Below are positions 10,078 through 19,099 of a stretch of DNA of 64,000 bases, one piece after another (positions within the stretch are counted from its first letter, which is position 1; each line of letters opens with the position of its first letter). Location: contig NZ_SMFK01000012.1 of assembly GCF_004349355.1 (NCBI RefSeq), positions 53,300 through 117,299 on the forward strand, written 5' to 3'. The notes under the pieces are model-generated. The model saw nothing but the letters and a program-made list of their open reading frames with translations. It was not told the DNA's origin and did no database searches. Both the position numbers and the translations under genes were made by a program. The DNA comes from Flavobacterium cellulosilyticum. Lineage in GTDB: Bacteria > Bacteroidota > Bacteroidia > Flavobacteriales > Flavobacteriaceae.

Positions 10078-10533
10078 TTCATTTGAATTAATGAACTTTT
10101 CCAAACCACTTAGGGTGAATCTCAGCTTCAATAAACCAATAAAAAAACAACAATTACTATGCAAGCAGCTCATCGCGTAGCGAGAAATACAGGTATTTTG
10201 TATGCCCGTATGGCAATTACGATGTTCATTTCTTTGTATGCTACCAGACTTTTATTGGTTGCCTTAGTGAAAGATATGATGTAATTTGACTTAAAATTGA
10301 TGCAAAAAGATTAATGTTTAAAAAATAGTGGGTACTCGGCGCTGAATTTTTTCGAGTAGAGAACAGCTGAATAGTTTAGAAAAAGGTTAACTGTTAATCG
10401 ATAGTTAATCAATCTAACCAATGACCGCTTTCGCTATTTAAAAAAGATCTGTATTTAATAGATATCGACTTACAGTGTATATGCAATAGGAGTATGGGAT
10501 TAGTAGTTAAAAATAAATTTTAATAGCAGAGAA
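10078..10533 (+). pseudogene. Recombination scar: wzx 5' fragment joined to gmd 3' relic
   Basis: An ATG at 10159 begins 33 codons that read MQAAHRVARNTGILYARM and on to ISLYATRLLL, the typical N-terminus of a Bacteroidetes polysaccharide flippase. At about 10258-10260 the frame passes directly into GCCTTAGTGAAAGATATGATG, identical to the gmd 3' region around 8817, and stops at once. Similarity to gmd then continues past that stop, with decay, to TTTTTTCGAGTAG at about 10359. Most differences are C-to-T or G-to-A. The rest of the gap, to 10533, holds no gene. A flippase and a second gmd were probably present and were deleted. Confidence 0.8.
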
Positions 10534-11898
10534 TTGAAACAGACAATCCAAAAAGTTTACAATAAAGTTGGGGTTAAAAGTGATCGTACTAAGAACATTA
10601 CAAAACATGTTCTGGTGTCGTTCATTTATAAAGGTGGAAGTATAATAACTTCTTTTCTTTTAGTACCCCTTACTATCAGTTTTCTAGATACCGAAAACTA
10701 CGGAATATGGCTGACAGTGAGTTCATTTATAGGTTGGTTTTCTTTTTTTGATATTGGTTTAGGAAATGGTTTGCGTAACAAATTTGCAGAAGCCAAAGCT
10801 AAAGATGATTTAACTCTTGCCAAAGCTTATGTAAGCTCAGCCTATTATACAATAGCTAGTATTTGTTTACTGCTTATTATTGTATTTTTTGGACTAAATT
10901 ATTTTATAGATTGGACACGTGTTTTTAATGCTAATGCAGGAATGCAAAATGATTTAGGTATTTTAATGCCAATAATTTTTTCTTTTTTTTGTTTGCAATT
11001 GGTAGTGAAACTAATAACAACCATCTATACAGCCGACCAACAACATTCGATGCAGGGTAAGATCACCTTTTATAGCTCTGCCTTATCCTTACTATCTATT
11101 TGGCTAATGACCCATTTTGCAAAAAGTTCTTTACTGATTTTTGGAACTATTTTTTCTGCATTACCGGTATTGGTTTTAATTGGCTTAAATATATTTGCAT
11201 TTTCCAATAGATATAAACAATATAGTCCTTCCCTTATTTTATGGAAAAAAAAACATTTAAAAGATATTTTTGGATTGGGAATGAAATTTTTTATACTTCA
11301 ATTTTGTGGAATAGTACTCTATACGTCTGATAACCTGATTATTTCAAAATTATTTTCTCCTGCTGCTGTAGTACCTTATAATATCGTCTTTAAATATTTT
11401 AGTATCGTTTCTATGGGTTTTTCTATAATTATAGCACCTTATTGGTCAACTATTACTGAAGCGACTCAGAAAAATGATTGGGAATGGATAAAAAATGCTA
11501 TGGATAATCTGCTTAAACTTGTTTTGCTAACTATTGTAGTTATAATATTAATGATGATATTTTCTAATTCGATATTTTTATTATGGATTGGAACTAAAGT
11601 GACAATTCCAACTTCATTGACACTATTTATAGGTTTGTTTTTTATTATTAATACAATTATATCCCCATTTACAGCTTTTTTAAACGGTACTGGGAAAATA
11701 AGATTGCAAGTTATACAAGCAGTAATATCTGCTGTAATTAACATTCCACTTTCAATTTATTTGGCAATTAATTTAGGTATGGGATCAAAAGGTGTTATTT
11801 TAGCTACAATAATTTGTTCGATACCAGGATTAATATTAGCACCCCTACAGTACTATAAAATTATTAATAAACGAGCTGTAGGTATTTTCAGCAGTTAA
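10534..11898 (+). CDS. wzx: Polysaccharide flippase (Wzx-like)
   Basis: This 454-residue membrane protein of the MATE/MVF superfamily has about 12 hydrophobic segments and the family N-terminus (SFIYKGGSIITSFLLVPLTI, then ENYGIWLTVSSFIGWFSFFDIG-LGNGLRNK). It moves lipid-linked repeat units across the inner membrane. The start used is TTG at 10534; no better ATG lies near it. It is the intact flippase of the locus, directly after the scar that keeps the 5' end of a different flippase gene. Confidence 0.88.
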   Translation: MKQTIQKVYNKVGVKSDRTKNITKHVLVSFIYKGGSIITSFLLVPLTISFLDTENYGIWLTVSSFIGWFSFFDIGLGNGLRNKFAEAKAKDDLTLAKAYVSSAYYTIASICLLLIIVFFGLNYFIDWTRVFNANAGMQNDLGILMPIIFSFFCLQLVVKLITTIYTADQQHSMQGKITFYSSALSLLSIWLMTHFAKSSLLIFGTIFSALPVLVLIGLNIFAFSNRYKQYSPSLILWKKKHLKDIFGLGMKFFILQFCGIVLYTSDNLIISKLFSPAAVVPYNIVFKYFSIVSMGFSIIIAPYWSTITEATQKNDWEWIKNAMDNLLKLVLLTIVVIILMMIFSNSIFLLWIGTKVTIPTSLTLFIGLFFIINTIISPFTAFLNGTGKIRLQVIQAVISAVINIPLSIYLAINLGMGSKGVILATIICSIPGLILAPLQYYKIINKRAVGIFSS

Positions 11899-11972
11899 TT
11901 GTTCTTATAATATTAAAAATTTGAAGAGCACCAAAAGAAGAAGGTGCTTGATATTAGTAAATTAAAAAAAAC

Positions 11973-13244
11973 ATGAAAGTACTTTGGATAACAAATGATG
12001 TTATAGAATCATTTTACCCATTTGTTGAGGGAAAGCCAACAAAAGGTGGATCATGGGTAGAATCGCTTTATTTTGCCTTGAATAAATATAGTTCAATTGA
12101 GCTAGGTATTTTAACTCCTGTATTGGATGGAAATATACAGAAAATAATTCAGAATAATATAATCTATTATACTATTCCGATTAACAAAAAATCAAAAAAA
12201 AACTATTTATCAAAAGAATTATCGGAACATTATTTAGCTCAAATCTATGATTTTGAACCGGACATTATTCATATACATGGAACCGAATTAAATTTTGGAT
12301 TGATTGCAAAATTAGTACCATTATTGCCTGTTGTTTGTTCTATTCAGGGAATAATTAGTTGTTATATGCCCTATTTAAAAAGTAGTGTTGCTAACATAGA
12401 CATTAACCGTTTCAAATCACTTAAAAATTGGTTATTTTATGGAGGTGTAAATGGTTTTTATACTAATTGGAATAAATATTCAATTATTGAAAAAGAAATT
12501 TATAAAAATAATAAGTATTTTATAGGTCGAACCAACTGGGATAGAGCACAATTAAAAGCATTAAATCCAAATGCACATTATTTTCATGGCGAAGAATTGC
12601 TAAGAAATGCTTTTTATAAAACACAATGGGATTTACTAACCTGTAAAAGAGAAACTATTTTTTTTAGTTCTGCAGCCTATTCTGTAAAGGGATTGCATGT
12701 GCTTTTAAAGGCGGTTAACCTTTTAAAGACAAAATACCCTAATATTCTAGTAAATGTACCTTTGTCACAAATAAAAAACAAACTTACTTTAAGAGAACGA
12801 TTTTTTGGTGAAGATTATACTATTTATTTAGGATACTTAATTAGGAAATTTAACTTAGAAAAGAACATCAATTTTTTCAAAAGATTGAATGCGCAAGCAA
12901 TGGCAGAGCAATATAAATCTAACCATATCTTTGTTTTGGCATCCTTTATAGAAAACAGTCCAAATTCATTAGGGGAATCTATGCTAGTAGGATGTCCCAC
13001 AATTACTTCTTTTGTTGGAGGTATTGGATCAATTGTTAAAGATGAAGAAAGTACTCTAATGTTTCCAAGTGGGGATAGTAATTTTTTAGCATATCAGATC
13101 GATAGAATGTTTTCTAACGATGAGTTAGCTCAGAAACTTTCTGTTAATGCCAAAAAAATAGCAGAAAAGAGGCATCACATAAAAGGAGCTTCTTCCCAAT
13201 ATCAAAACATTTATGAAAATATTGTATATAATAATCGCATTTAA
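11973..13244 (+). CDS. Glycosyltransferase, GT4 family
   Basis: This is a 423-residue retaining GT-B enzyme. The N-terminal half starts KVLWITNDV and contains a glycine-rich KGGSWVES loop. The C-terminal donor domain has FSSAAYSVKGLHVLLKA and the E-x7-E region ENSPNSLGESMLVGCP, which binds the nucleotide sugar. Donor and acceptor cannot be read from the sequence. It probably adds one sugar of the capsule repeat unit at the inner membrane. Confidence 0.85.
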   Translation: MKVLWITNDVIESFYPFVEGKPTKGGSWVESLYFALNKYSSIELGILTPVLDGNIQKIIQNNIIYYTIPINKKSKKNYLSKELSEHYLAQIYDFEPDIIHIHGTELNFGLIAKLVPLLPVVCSIQGIISCYMPYLKSSVANIDINRFKSLKNWLFYGGVNGFYTNWNKYSIIEKEIYKNNKYFIGRTNWDRAQLKALNPNAHYFHGEELLRNAFYKTQWDLLTCKRETIFFSSAAYSVKGLHVLLKAVNLLKTKYPNILVNVPLSQIKNKLTLRERFFGEDYTIYLGYLIRKFNLEKNINFFKRLNAQAMAEQYKSNHIFVLASFIENSPNSLGESMLVGCPTITSFVGGIGSIVKDEESTLMFPSGDSNFLAYQIDRMFSNDELAQKLSVNAKKIAEKRHHIKGASSQYQNIYENIVYNNRI

Positions 13245-13282
13245 TTAAAATCTGTTTAAAAAAAACTAATAGGCACAACAAC

Positions 13283-14389
13283 ATGAAAGTAATACATATC
13301 CTTAATAGTTTAAAATTTTCTGGTGCCGAAATAATGTATGTAGATGCAGCACCTATTTTTCAAGCTAAAGGCTGTGAATTAACAGTGATGGCTACCGCTG
13401 ATAAATTAGGAGAATACGCAACTTATTTTGAAAAAGCAGGTTATCAAGTATTGCACCTATCGATGCCTCCATTAAAAAACTATTTACGTCGTATCCATTA
13501 TTACAAGACTATAATAAAGTTGTTAAGAAAAGAGCAGTACGACGTGGTTCATATTCATAGTTCTGCTGCGAGATGGGGTTTTGCTTTTTGTGCTTGGGTA
13601 GCAAATATAAAATCTATTTATACTTTTCATAATGTTTTTTCTAGTCGTTTTCTTAGCTATCCTTACCATTATTTACAACGATGGTCTGCTAAAAAAGTGT
13701 TTAAATGCCAATTTCAAACGATAAGCGATTCCGTTCATGACAATGAACTAAAACGTTACCATAATGAAACGATTAAAGTGTATAACTGGTATGGGAATGC
13801 CCGTTATTATCCTGCTTCTGAAGGGGAGAAAGTTACCGTTAGGAAAGAGTTAGGAATTGGAGAACAAACTTTAGTATTGATTTCAGTAGGTGGCTGTAGT
13901 CATGTAAAACGACATACTGATATTATAAAAGCTTTGCCTCTAATATTGAAATTAATTCCAGATTGTCTGTATTTACATTTGGGAAAAGGCTGTTCAGAAG
14001 AGGAAGAAAAGCAATTAGCAAATGATCTAGGAGTAGCTAATCATATACGATTTTGTGGAAACCAAGAAGCGGTACGAAAACACCTAATAGCATCAGATAT
14101 TTATTTGATGCCTAGTCGTTTTGAAGGAATTCCTATTACAACGATTGAGGCTATGGCTTGTAAAATTCCAGCTATTTTATATGATGTACCGGGTTTATGT
14201 GATTTTAATAAGTCGGGGAAGAATAGTGTTTTAATTGCAGAAGATTACCATGTGCTAGCAGATTCTGTTATAGAATTATTCAGTAATAAAAAAGAGGCTA
14301 CTAAAATAGCTAAAAAAGCTAAAAATTTTGTTGACTCTACCTTCAGTATAGAAGATAATGTGCATCGAATTTATGATTTATATAGATAA
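13283..14389 (+). CDS. Glycosyltransferase, GT4 family
   Basis: A 368-residue GT-B enzyme with an N-terminal domain opening KVIHILNSLKFSGAEIMYVD, an HIHSSAARWG acceptor-domain loop, and a donor domain with ISVGGCSHVKRHTDIIKAL and the E-x7-E motif in PSRFEGIPITTIEAMAC. It follows the previous GT4 gene after 38 bases and belongs to the same operon. Substrates are unknown. Confidence 0.87.
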   Translation: MKVIHILNSLKFSGAEIMYVDAAPIFQAKGCELTVMATADKLGEYATYFEKAGYQVLHLSMPPLKNYLRRIHYYKTIIKLLRKEQYDVVHIHSSAARWGFAFCAWVANIKSIYTFHNVFSSRFLSYPYHYLQRWSAKKVFKCQFQTISDSVHDNELKRYHNETIKVYNWYGNARYYPASEGEKVTVRKELGIGEQTLVLISVGGCSHVKRHTDIIKALPLILKLIPDCLYLHLGKGCSEEEEKQLANDLGVANHIRFCGNQEAVRKHLIASDIYLMPSRFEGIPITTIEAMACKIPAILYDVPGLCDFNKSGKNSVLIAEDYHVLADSVIELFSNKKEATKIAKKAKNFVDSTFSIEDNVHRIYDLYR

Positions 14390-14488
14390 ATTTTAATAAA
14401 TTTAATTAATAATATTATAAGTAAGGTTATGAATGCAAAAGTTCTAACTAATGAAATTTGGACAGCTAATCCCGCTACATAAATTAAA

Positions 14489-15766
14489 ATGCTAAGTCGT
14501 TCTATTATATTTAAATATTTACCTTGGGGAATATTTCTGATTACACTCAATTCACATGGGGAATCATTAAAATTAGGAAACACTACTTTTTGGTGGATAA
14601 TTCAGTTTTTTGTACTCCTTTTGTTTTTGATTATAATGTCAAAATACACTTCAAAAAGGCATATCAGACAACTTTTTATCATGAATATATATCTTATTTA
14701 TGTTTTCATTTCATTTGTTAGAGGGACATTCATTGTGGATGGGTATTGGGATTGGAAAAACTTAATAAGCAATACAATGTGTCTTCTGATTCCCCTGGTG
14801 GCCTTTGCTTCGGACAGTAAGTTATTATTCAAACATATTATAAAAAATTATATTTATTATACTGCTCCAATTTTTTTATTTATTCAATTTTTTATAAGAA
14901 AAGATGAATTTGGATTTTATTTGGCTCCTTTTTCATTTGTATTATTATTCTTTCCAATTCTTTCAAAGAAGTGGAAACTAATCTGTTTATTAATTACATT
15001 GTATGTTATTTTTGCTGATGTTGGAGCAAGAAGTAATTTGATAAAATTTATTGTCCCCTTATTATTTGTTTTGATTTATTATTTAAGAAAGATTGTCACT
15101 GTTAAACTTTTCGAATATATCCGATTATTGTTAATTGCTCTTCCCTTTATTTTTTTTAGTCTTGGGATAATGGGTGTCTTCAATATATTTAAGCCCAAAG
15201 GAAAGGATTACACTGAAGTAATAAAAAAAATAGATGATAATGGTAAAATAGTGAATGAAAATCTAGCTGCAGATACAAGGACTTTCATATATGTAGAGGT
15301 CTTAGCGACTGCCCATAAATACAATACATGGGTTTTTGGCAGAAGCCCAGCCAGAGGTAATATTTCAGTTACTTTTGGACAGTCAGATATGAATAAGCGA
15401 AATGAAAGGAATGCTAATGAAGTTTCTATTGTCAATTATTTTACTTGGTTAGGTATTGTTGGCGTTTTATTGATTTTTAGTCTGTTCTATCAGGCAACTT
15501 ATCTTGCTGTAAATCATTCAAATAATATTTTTAGTAAGATTATTGGATTGTTTATTGCTTTTAGATGGGCCTATGGCTGGGTGGAAGATATTAATAATTT
15601 TTACATTCAGTATTTATTTCTTTGGCTTTTTATTGGTTTATGCTATTCTAAATCATTTAGAGAAATGACCGATAAACAAATGAAACATTGGGTTCGAGGA
15701 ATTTTTGAAATAAATAAAATTCCAAGAATAAAAAAGCTTAAGAAAGCTATCTTTAATCAATTATAA
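14489..15766 (+). CDS. O-antigen polymerase-like membrane protein (Wzy candidate)
   Basis: The protein has 425 residues with roughly ten hydrophobic segments and a long polar loop at about 240-310 that contains NENLAADTRTFIYVEVL and WVFGRSPARGN. That arrangement, a large periplasmic loop with a conserved arginine-rich/TR motif followed by an asparagine-rich NEVSIVNYFTWLGIVG segment, is what O-antigen polymerases and ligases show. Polymerases diverge strongly, so the call rests on topology and on its place among glycosyltransferases in a locus that otherwise lacks one. Confidence 0.7.
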   Translation: MLSRSIIFKYLPWGIFLITLNSHGESLKLGNTTFWWIIQFFVLLLFLIIMSKYTSKRHIRQLFIMNIYLIYVFISFVRGTFIVDGYWDWKNLISNTMCLLIPLVAFASDSKLLFKHIIKNYIYYTAPIFLFIQFFIRKDEFGFYLAPFSFVLLFFPILSKKWKLICLLITLYVIFADVGARSNLIKFIVPLLFVLIYYLRKIVTVKLFEYIRLLLIALPFIFFSLGIMGVFNIFKPKGKDYTEVIKKIDDNGKIVNENLAADTRTFIYVEVLATAHKYNTWVFGRSPARGNISVTFGQSDMNKRNERNANEVSIVNYFTWLGIVGVLLIFSLFYQATYLAVNHSNNIFSKIIGLFIAFRWAYGWVEDINNFYIQYLFLWLFIGLCYSKSFREMTDKQMKHWVRGIFEINKIPRIKKLKKAIFNQL

Positions 15767-15779
15767 TCAAAAGAAAACA

Positions 15780-16613
15780 ATGAATCCCACAATTGCAGTA
15801 CTCTTAACCTGTCACAACCGAAAAGACAAAACATTGCAATGTTTAACAAATTTATTTGTTCAACAAGGTTTAAATGTCGATTTTAAATTTGAAGTTTTTT
15901 TAGTAGATGATGCTTCCACAGATGGAACTTCAGAAGCTGTTAAAAGTCAATTTCACTCTGTCAAAATCATAAAAGGAGACGGTAATTTATTTTGGAACCG
16001 TGGAATGCGACTAGCTTGGGAAACGGCGGCTGCATCAAAGAATTTTGACTATTACTTGTGGCTTAATGATGATACATTTTTATTAACGGATGCGTTAATT
16101 ACTATGTTAAGTGGAGCAAATATCAATACAATTGTTTGTGGTAGTACTTATGGATTGAGTAATAAGAAAGCTACATATGGGGGATATGTACAACAGAAAC
16201 TGATAGAGCCTAATACTTTTTTACAACAATGCGATTATTTTAATGGTAATTGTGTCTTAATATGTAGAGATGTTTTTGAGAAAATAGGCCTTTTGGATTC
16301 TTTTTTTCATCATGCAGTTGGTGATTTTGATTATAGTTTACGTGCAAAAAAGGCAGGTGTGCAGTTTTATGTTGCTTCTAAATATATAGGAACTTGCGAA
16401 AATCATGTTTCACTTCCAAAATGGAGAGATCCTAAAGTAAATCTTAGCGCAAGATTAAATAATTTGTATTCAGCAACTAGTGGTTGTTATCCTTTTGAGT
16501 TTTTTATATATGACAGAAGGCATAATGGTGTTTTACTAGCAGTTAGGAGGTTTATAACTTTACATTTGCGTGCTTTATTTCCTTATTTATGGTTTAAAAA
16601 TTTAAACACATGA
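15780..16613 (+). CDS. Glycosyltransferase, GT2 family
   Basis: This 277-residue GT-A enzyme has the start LLTCHNRKDKTLQCL, the nucleotide-binding VDDASTDGT at about 40-48 and the metal-binding WLNDDTF motif near residue 97. The acceptor part includes GDFDYSLRAKKAG. Rhamnosyl- and related transferases of O-antigen loci share this plan; the exact sugar is unknown. Its stop overlaps the start of the acetyltransferase downstream by four bases, so the two are translationally coupled. Confidence 0.88.
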   Translation: MNPTIAVLLTCHNRKDKTLQCLTNLFVQQGLNVDFKFEVFLVDDASTDGTSEAVKSQFHSVKIIKGDGNLFWNRGMRLAWETAAASKNFDYYLWLNDDTFLLTDALITMLSGANINTIVCGSTYGLSNKKATYGGYVQQKLIEPNTFLQQCDYFNGNCVLICRDVFEKIGLLDSFFHHAVGDFDYSLRAKKAGVQFYVASKYIGTCENHVSLPKWRDPKVNLSARLNNLYSATSGCYPFEFFIYDRRHNGVLLAVRRFITLHLRALFPYLWFKNLNT

Positions 16614-17173
16614 AATTGATTAGATTGGTATTTAGGTGTTTTTATCCAAAGTTAAAATATTTGATTTTATTTGTTCCTTATAGAATTAGAGGAAATAATA
16701 TTTCTTTTACTGCTATTATATCAAAGGGTACATTAATGAATTATTGTAATGTAGATCATTATACATATATAGGTCATTATTGTTCTCTTAATTCTTGTAA
16801 AATTGGAAAATACTCTTCGATTGCTCCTTATGTAATGATTGGGGGTGCTGAACATTCTTATTGGTGGTATTCTACATCACATCACATTAGTAAAGAAAAT
16901 ATTGGAGGTAAATTGACTGTTGTTGGGAATGATGTTTGGATTGGAACACATGCTGTAATTAGGCAGGGTATAACTATTGGCAATGGTGCCGTAATAGGAG
17001 CTGGATCTGTAGTTTTATCTGATGTTGAACCATATTCTGTAGTTGTAGGAAGCCCCGCTAAGAAAATAAAAATGCGTTTTGATAGTAAAACGGAAAGGGC
17101 AATCGAAGGTTCATATTATTGGAATTATTCGCCTAATAAAGCATTTAAAATTTTAACAAATTTATTTAAATAA
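16610..17173 (+). CDS. Hexapeptide-repeat acetyltransferase (WbbJ/LbH type)
   Basis: This 187-residue protein has a left-handed beta-helix region (about 50-160) with hexapeptide spacing, as in TYIGHYCSLNSCKIGKYS and the C-terminal block VGNDVWIGTHAVIRQGITIG-NGAVIGAGSVV. The catalytic histidine is probably in GGAEHSYWW (family knowledge). It likely O-acetylates a sugar of the repeat unit. Its ATG overlaps the GT2 gene before it. Confidence 0.88.
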   Translation: MKLIRLVFRCFYPKLKYLILFVPYRIRGNNISFTAIISKGTLMNYCNVDHYTYIGHYCSLNSCKIGKYSSIAPYVMIGGAEHSYWWYSTSHHISKENIGGKLTVVGNDVWIGTHAVIRQGITIGNGAVIGAGSVVLSDVEPYSVVVGSPAKKIKMRFDSKTERAIEGSYYWNYSPNKAFKILTNLFK

Positions 17174-17249
17174 TAATTTATCCTTTTCAAATAAGATCAA
17201 TTTGGTGATTTTTATTTTCGAGGTAATGATTAAATATAAAAATATATAA

Positions 17250-18140
17250 ATGAGCAACGGATTGTCAAAAGTAACGCATAAAATGGTAAAAAAGCTATTT
17301 TATAAAACCGTTCTGGAAGGGGAAATTTGTACAACTATTATTAAAAGCGAATTAGATAGCGACCAGCCTTCTATGATTGCCCGTTTTGGATCTACAGAGA
17401 TAAAAGCCATATTGTATCCTCAGTTTCCATTCTTTATACGACCTTTTGTGAGAAAGAGGATATTTGGAAATATGTTTACCCTGTCCGGTTTTTTTCCAAG
17501 CAATGAACAAAGCATTCTAAAATTTTCCAAGATGATGCTGGAAGACATGAAATTGTTAGATGTTTTGGGCTGTTGGCGTATTGAGGAACGTTTTTTACAA
17601 AAGTATTTTCCATTGGCAAAGCGAATAAAACTTAGCACATTAGAACCGTATTTGCAAAAAGACCCTTGGTCGGAAGTATTAAAAGACAAAAAGGTTTTAG
17701 TTATTCATCCTTTTAATACCACTATAGAAAATCAATATTTCAAGAAACGGGAACAATTGTTTTCGGATAAGCGGGTACTACCACAATTCAAATCATTCGA
17801 AACAATAAGAGCGGTGCAGACTATTGCTGGAACCGATTCGACTTTTTCTGACTGGTTTGAAGCACTGGATTCGATGAAAGCTCAAATGGATAAAAAAGAT
17901 TTTGATATCGCTATTATTGGTTGTGGTGCTTATGGCTTTTCTTTGGCAGCACATGCCAAACGAATGGGGAAAAAAGCCATCCATTTGGGCGGTCCTACCC
18001 AAATGCTATTTGGAATAAAAGGAAAAAGGTGGATCGAAAATGAAAATTTCAAGGATATCATCAATGACTGTTTTGTTTTTCCAGGGGATACCGATAAAAT
18101 TGCAAATGCTTCAAAAGTGGAAGACGGTTGTTATTGGTAA
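17250..18140 (+). CDS. GT-D-fold-like putative glycosyltransferase, copy 2
   Basis: 296 residues, a paralogue of the gene at 9139. It keeps the motif ARFGSTE at residues 44-50, close to the R-x-G-D-G-E motif of GT-D (DUF1792) transferases, plus KKVLVIHPFNTTIENQYF in the middle and GCGAYGFSLAAHAKRMGKKA then HLGGPTQMLFG near the end. No signal peptide or membrane segment is visible, so it is cytoplasmic. I infer a role in glycan assembly from context. The assignment to GT-D is by motif order and needs a profile search. Confidence 0.6.
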   Translation: MSNGLSKVTHKMVKKLFYKTVLEGEICTTIIKSELDSDQPSMIARFGSTEIKAILYPQFPFFIRPFVRKRIFGNMFTLSGFFPSNEQSILKFSKMMLEDMKLLDVLGCWRIEERFLQKYFPLAKRIKLSTLEPYLQKDPWSEVLKDKKVLVIHPFNTTIENQYFKKREQLFSDKRVLPQFKSFETIRAVQTIAGTDSTFSDWFEALDSMKAQMDKKDFDIAIIGCGAYGFSLAAHAKRMGKKAIHLGGPTQMLFGIKGKRWIENENFKDIINDCFVFPGDTDKIANASKVEDGCYW

Positions 18141-18202
18141 TTTAAGACTATCAAAGCCAACTTTTTTACCACTATAAATAAAAATTAATTCTTATAACCA
18201 GA

Positions 18203-19099
18203 ATGACCGAATTAGCCCCAATAGTTTTATTTACCTACAAGAGATTAGATACACTGCAGCAAACTGTCCATGCTTTAGCCAATAATTCTTTAGCCGATAA
18301 AAGTGATTTGATTATTTATTCGGATGGCGCCAAGAAACTAGAGGACGAACCCATTATTCAAGAAATTCGAAATTATTTGAAAACGGTAACCGGGTTTAAA
18401 TCGGTTACAATTCATGAATCTCCAATCAACAAAGGCCTTGCGACTTCGATTATTAACGGAGTAAGTGAAGTGATGGCAATGTATAAGAAAGCTATTGTAT
18501 TAGAGGATGATTTGATTACTAGCACCAATTTTTTGGAATATATGAATCAAGCTTTAAATTATTATCAGGATAATCCACGAATACTTTCTGTGTCGGGTTA
18601 CAGTCCCATCATTAAGGGTTTAAATCCTAATGAAATCTATTATACCCAAAGAGCGTCTAGCTGGGGATGGGCTTGTTGGGAAGATCGCTGGCAGAAAATA
18701 GATTGGCAAGCACAAAGTTATGAATCATTTGTAAAGGATAGTCAGGCTAAATCGAGATTCAATCAAATGGGGTCTGACATGTGTTTAATGATGAAGAGGC
18801 AAATGCAAGGAAAAATTAATTCTTGGGCAATACGTTTTTGTTTTCATCAATTTCAAAACGATTTGTATTCTGTGCATCCGAGCATTTCGAAGATACAAAA
18901 TATAGGATTTTCAGAAAAAAATGCTACTAATACTGTTCAAAAATACAACCGTTTTCAATCGGAATTTGATAAATCGAATTCATTAGCGTTTAATTTTAAT
19001 ACAGTAATTCAATTGGATAAACGTCTAATACAACAGTTTGTTAGAGATAACTCCATAAAAATGCGAATACTAAATAAGGTATTGAATTATATACAATGA
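18203..19099 (+). CDS. Glycosyltransferase, GT2-like
   Basis: A 298-residue GT-A enzyme. It begins APIVLFTYKRLDTLQQTVHAL, has the metal-binding VLEDDLI motif at about residue 97-103 and the aromatic SSWGWACWEDRW block near 152. This SSWGWACW-x-D-RW sequence is typical of a group of GT2/GT13-like transferases in Bacteroidetes and cyanobacterial glycan loci. Its stop overlaps the next gene's ATG by four bases. Confidence 0.85.
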   Translation: MTELAPIVLFTYKRLDTLQQTVHALANNSLADKSDLIIYSDGAKKLEDEPIIQEIRNYLKTVTGFKSVTIHESPINKGLATSIINGVSEVMAMYKKAIVLEDDLITSTNFLEYMNQALNYYQDNPRILSVSGYSPIIKGLNPNEIYYTQRASSWGWACWEDRWQKIDWQAQSYESFVKDSQAKSRFNQMGSDMCLMMKRQMQGKINSWAIRFCFHQFQNDLYSVHPSISKIQNIGFSEKNATNTVQKYNRFQSEFDKSNSLAFNFNTVIQLDKRLIQQFVRDNSIKMRILNKVLNYIQ

